From Candidatus Saccharimonadota bacterium (lineage in GTDB: Bacteria > Patescibacteriota > Saccharimonadia > Saccharimonadales > Saccharimonadaceae), in the NCBI GenBank assembly GCA_017545505.1, contig JAFWNB010000004.1, positions 62,001 to 126,000 of the forward strand: DNA of 64,000 nt, in the 5' to 3' direction. Positions 62,070 to 64,000 of this stretch are shown in pieces. The notes beneath the pieces are model-generated. The model was not told the origin of the DNA. It made no database searches and saw only the letters and a program-made list of their open reading frames with translations. A program made the position numbers and the translations under genes. Numbering within the stretch: the first letter of the stretch is position 1; every line of letters begins with the position of its first letter.

Positions 62070-62185
62070 GAGTTGCAAATTAGGATTTCCGGACACACTC
62101 AAGGCCGTTCGACCTTTCAGGTCGTCCGCGTCCCAAGTGGCGGTCTGGCCAAGCTTACGGCCCTCAAATCCTAATCTTGCAACTC
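62070..62185. repeat. GC-rich inverted-repeat element between rnhA and tyrS
   Basis: Arms 62070-62088 and 62166-62185 are inverted copies (19 of 20 positions, one indel); the right arm includes the last codons and TAG of rnhA. The 77-nt core is GC-rich and contains CGACCT/AGGTCG and AGGGCCGT/ACGGCCTT pairing. It could act as the rnhA transcript end or be an inserted element; there is no T-run. Confidence 0.6.
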
Positions 62186-62605
62186 TTCACCTAATCTAGC
62201 CTTGTTAGCCCATTGATCGGCGAGTTCGTTAAATTCTACTCCGGCGTGACCTTTTTCCCAGACTAGTTTTACAGGATGTTTTATATATAGCTCATAGAGT
62301 TCTTGAACCAAATCTAGGTTTTTGATTGGTCCTGATTTTTTGACCCAGCCATTAGCAGCCCAGGTGGGCGCCCATTTCGTAAGAACATTAATCCAAAATT
62401 CGGAATCTGAATGAATTTCGCAGCCTTCTGCGCCAGCATATTTAATGGCGGCAATCATGGCCGAGCCTTCCATTCTGATATTCGTGGTGTCTTTTTCGCG
62501 GCCGAGAGCAACTGGCTTGGCCATTTCGCCGGTAATTTCTAATACGGCAAAACCGCCTGGGCCAGGATTCGGTGAAGCGCTACCGTCTGTCCATAGAATC
62601 TTCAT
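62171..62605 (-). CDS. rnhA: Ribonuclease H (RNase HI type)
   Basis: 144 aa. Catalytic acids: Asp7 in LWTDGSASPNPGPGGFAVLE, Glu46 in MEGSAM, Asp67 in IHSDSEFW, and the late Asp in NELADQWAN. The handle region WAANGWVKKSGPIKNLDLVQ is present. Removes RNA from RNA-DNA hybrids. TATAAT at 62612-62617, 6 nt before the ATG. Its stop lies within the arm of the 62070-62185 element. Confidence 0.93.
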   Translation of the reverse strand: MKILWTDGSASPNPGPGGFAVLEITGEMAKPVALGREKDTTNIRMEGSAMIAAIKYAGAEGCEIHSDSEFWINVLTKWAPTWAANGWVKKSGPIKNLDLVQELYELYIKHPVKLVWEKGHAGVEFNELADQWANKARLGEELQD

Positions 62606-62625
62606 ATTGCAATTATAGCAAATTT

Positions 62626-63207
62626 CTATTTAATAATCTCGTCGATAATGCCGTATTTTTTGGCCTCTTCGGCACTCATCCAGTTGTCGCGATCCATGTC
62701 TTTCTCTACTTGTTTTAAATCTTTGCCGGTGTTTTTGGCAAAAATTTCGGCAAGACGTTTTTTAAGAAATACGCCTTCACGGAGCATAATTTCCTGGTCG
62801 GTAATCTTACCCTCGGTGCCGCTTGATGGTTGATGAATCATAATTCGCGCGTTTGGCAAACAGAATCTTTTGCCTTTAGCACCAGAGCTGAGTAGCATCG
62901 CGCCCATCGAAGCTTGAAGACCGATGCCGATAGTTTCTACGTCTGGCTCAATATAATTCATAGTATCGATAATTGCGAGACCATCATATACGGAACCGCC
63001 AGGAGAATTGATATACAATTTGATAGGTTTTTTGTTATCTTCATGAGCCAAATACAGCAACTGTGCAATAACTAAGTTTGCAGTGTGAGGATTAACATCT
63101 TCACCCAAAAATACAATGCGATCGTTTAGTAATCTTGAATAAATATCGTAGGCGCGTTCGCCTTTATTGGTTTCTTCGACCACCGTAGGAACTAAATAAT
63201 TTTTCAT
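62626..63207 (-). CDS. clpP: ATP-dependent Clp protease proteolytic subunit
   Basis: 193 aa. Catalytic Ser100 ([16 protein letters not shown]), His125 ([11 protein letters not shown]) and an Asp near 172. [19 protein letters not shown] and [20 protein letters not shown] are standard. Preceded by AAGGAGTAAT and spaced one nt from the Clp ATPase stop, so unfoldase and protease are made together. Confidence 0.96.
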   Translation of the reverse strand: MKNYLVPTVVEETNKGERAYDIYSRLLNDRIVFLGEDVNPHTANLVIAQLLYLAHEDNKKPIKLYINSPGGSVYDGLAIIDTMNYIEPDVETIGIGLQASMGAMLLSSGAKGKRFCLPNARIMIHQPSSGTEGKITDQEIMLREGVFLKKRLAEIFAKNTGKDLKQVEKDMDRDNWMSAEEAKKYGIIDEIIK

Positions 63208-63208
63208 A

Positions 63209-64000
63209 TTACTCCTTTACTAACTTTAGTTTTTTATTAATATTCTTTAATGTTGGGATATCGCCTTTTTTGAGGTTTTCAGAAATAATTGCTTCGGAAA
63301 GTAAGGATTCGACATCTTCTTCGATTTTACGTCGGAGTGGTCTGGCGCCATTTTTTGGATCATAACCTTCTTTGATGAGATATTCTTTAGCTTTTTCATC
63401 AACTTTAAGACCAATTCCTTTAGTAGCAAGACGTTTCTTTAGGTCGTTAATTAGATTATCAAAGATTTTTTCAACGTCCTTTTTCGTAAGAGCATGGAAT
63501 ACTAGGATATTATCCAGACGATTGATTAGCTCTGGACGCATGACTTTCTTTAAGGCTTTCATGGCGTAGGATTTATTCTCTTCGTACTCTTCTTTGAGCG
63601 CTTTTTTATCTTTGGCGGTCTTAGCGGTAAAGCCAAGTTCCGATTCACGATACATGTCCGCAGAACCAAGATTGGAAGTTAGAATTATAATTGTATTGTT
63701 AAACTTGATTTTATTACCTTGGCCGTCAGTTAGTATACCATCTTCTAAAATTTGGAGTAGTAGATTAAATACGTCTGGATGGGCTTTTTCGATTTCGTCA
63801 AATAGTATGACAGAATATGGCTTACGGCGCACAGCTTCGGTAAGCTTGCCACCATCATCGTAACCAATGTAGCCAGCTGGCGCACCCACGAGTCTGGAAA
63901 CATTATGTTTCTCGCCAAATTCACTCATGTCAATTTTGACGAGAGCATTTTCGCCGCCAAAAACTTCGCGGGCAATAACGCGGGCTAATTCGGTTTTACC
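63209..64000 (-). CDS. Clp ATPase (ClpC/ClpB-type), C-terminal part, continues beyond the window
   Basis: The frame is open from the window edge ([20 protein letters not shown]) through [40 protein letters not shown], Walker [21 protein letters not shown], sensor ITLTSNLG-like [13 protein letters not shown], and the D2-small domain [20 protein letters not shown]. This is the second AAA+ module of an Hsp100. Linkage to clpP favours ClpC (or ClpA) over the disaggregase ClpB. The first Met seen inside (63928) is not the start. Confidence 0.92.
   Translation of the reverse strand, partial: GKTELARVIAREVFGGENALVKIDMSEFGEKHNVSRLVGAPAGYIGYDDGGKLTEAVRRKPYSVILFDEIEKAHPDVFNLLLQILEDGILTDGQGNKIKFNNTIIILTSNLGSADMYRESELGFTAKTAKDKKALKEEYEENKSYAMKALKKVMRPELINRLDNILVFHALTKKDVEKIFDNLINDLKKRLATKGIGLKVDEKAKEYLIKEGYDPKNGARPLRRKIEEDVESLLSEAIISENLKKGDIPTLKNINKKLKLVKE

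Noticed and set aside
1-64000. CRISPR array, rRNA operon, insertion sequence or replication origin
   Set aside because: No regularly spaced repeats, rRNA sequence, transposase frame or DnaA-box cluster was noticed in the reading.

Overview
The window looks like a chromosome segment of a small-genome, low-GC bacterium of the Candidate Phyla Radiation, most probably Candidatus Saccharibacteria (TM7). The grounds are very tight gene packing, a ribosomal cluster without L29, a resuscitation-promoting-factor-like lytic transglycosylase, large cell-surface adhesins, and housekeeping genes whose -10 box sits directly against the start codon. Reading frames close with TAA, TAG and TGA, and prfB is intact, so the standard code applies. 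The lineage is an inference from gene content; no rRNA gene is present.

Layout. 0-6 kb (minus strand): a partial membrane protein, UDP-glucose dehydrogenase, a giant surface protein with an embedded Hint domain, and a UDP-glucuronate 4-epimerase-type enzyme. 6-9.4 kb: an accessory patch with a CdiA-CT-like nuclease between two copies of a duplicated regulatory module (each copy encodes two short, convergent RNAs), a membrane protein of unknown function, a Ser/Thr kinase and a truncated trypco2 fragment. 9.4-18.5 kb: one leftward seven-gene capsule/exopolysaccharide operon (two GT2s, a propeller-GT4 fusion, Wzy, TupA-type ATP-grasp, CapA, Wzx) from a consensus promoter. The two nucleotide-sugar enzymes at 0-6 kb would supply UDP-GlcA and UDP-GalA for it. 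18.6-24 kb: one enormous vWA/Cna-B adhesin gene interrupted by a single in-frame TAG.

24-31 kb: ribosomal cluster rplC-D-W-B, rpsS, rplV, rpsC, rplP, rpsQ, rplN, rplX, rplE, rpsN, rpsH behind a structured leader. 31-43.6 kb: prfB, small unknown proteins with long structured leaders, dus, murD, an M16 peptidase, secA, hpf, serS, rsmA and the Rpf-like transglycosylase. 43.6-53 kb: a probable ncRNA, a membrane CxxC protein with a DsbA-like partner, rarA, murI, tRNAs Val/Lys/Phe, hisS, glyS and two pyrophosphatase-family genes. 53-64 kb: recO with a soluble two-component pair, xseAB, an LPG-synthase-type membrane protein, rpmA, a Trm11-like methyltransferase carrying an in-frame hairpin insertion, a second surface protein, tyrS, rnhA, clpP and the C-terminal end of a Clp ATPase.

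Two promoter styles recur. Housekeeping genes use TATAAT 6-7 nt before the start codon, so their mRNAs are predicted leaderless. Capsule, surface, ncRNA and small unknown genes use TTGACA-17-TATAAT-like promoters, often with longer leaders and Shine-Dalgarno sites. The most unusual items are the duplicated convergent-RNA module around the nuclease, the Hint-bearing surface protein, the amber-split adhesin, the inverted-repeat insertions at 58.6 and 62.1 kb, and several structured leaders.
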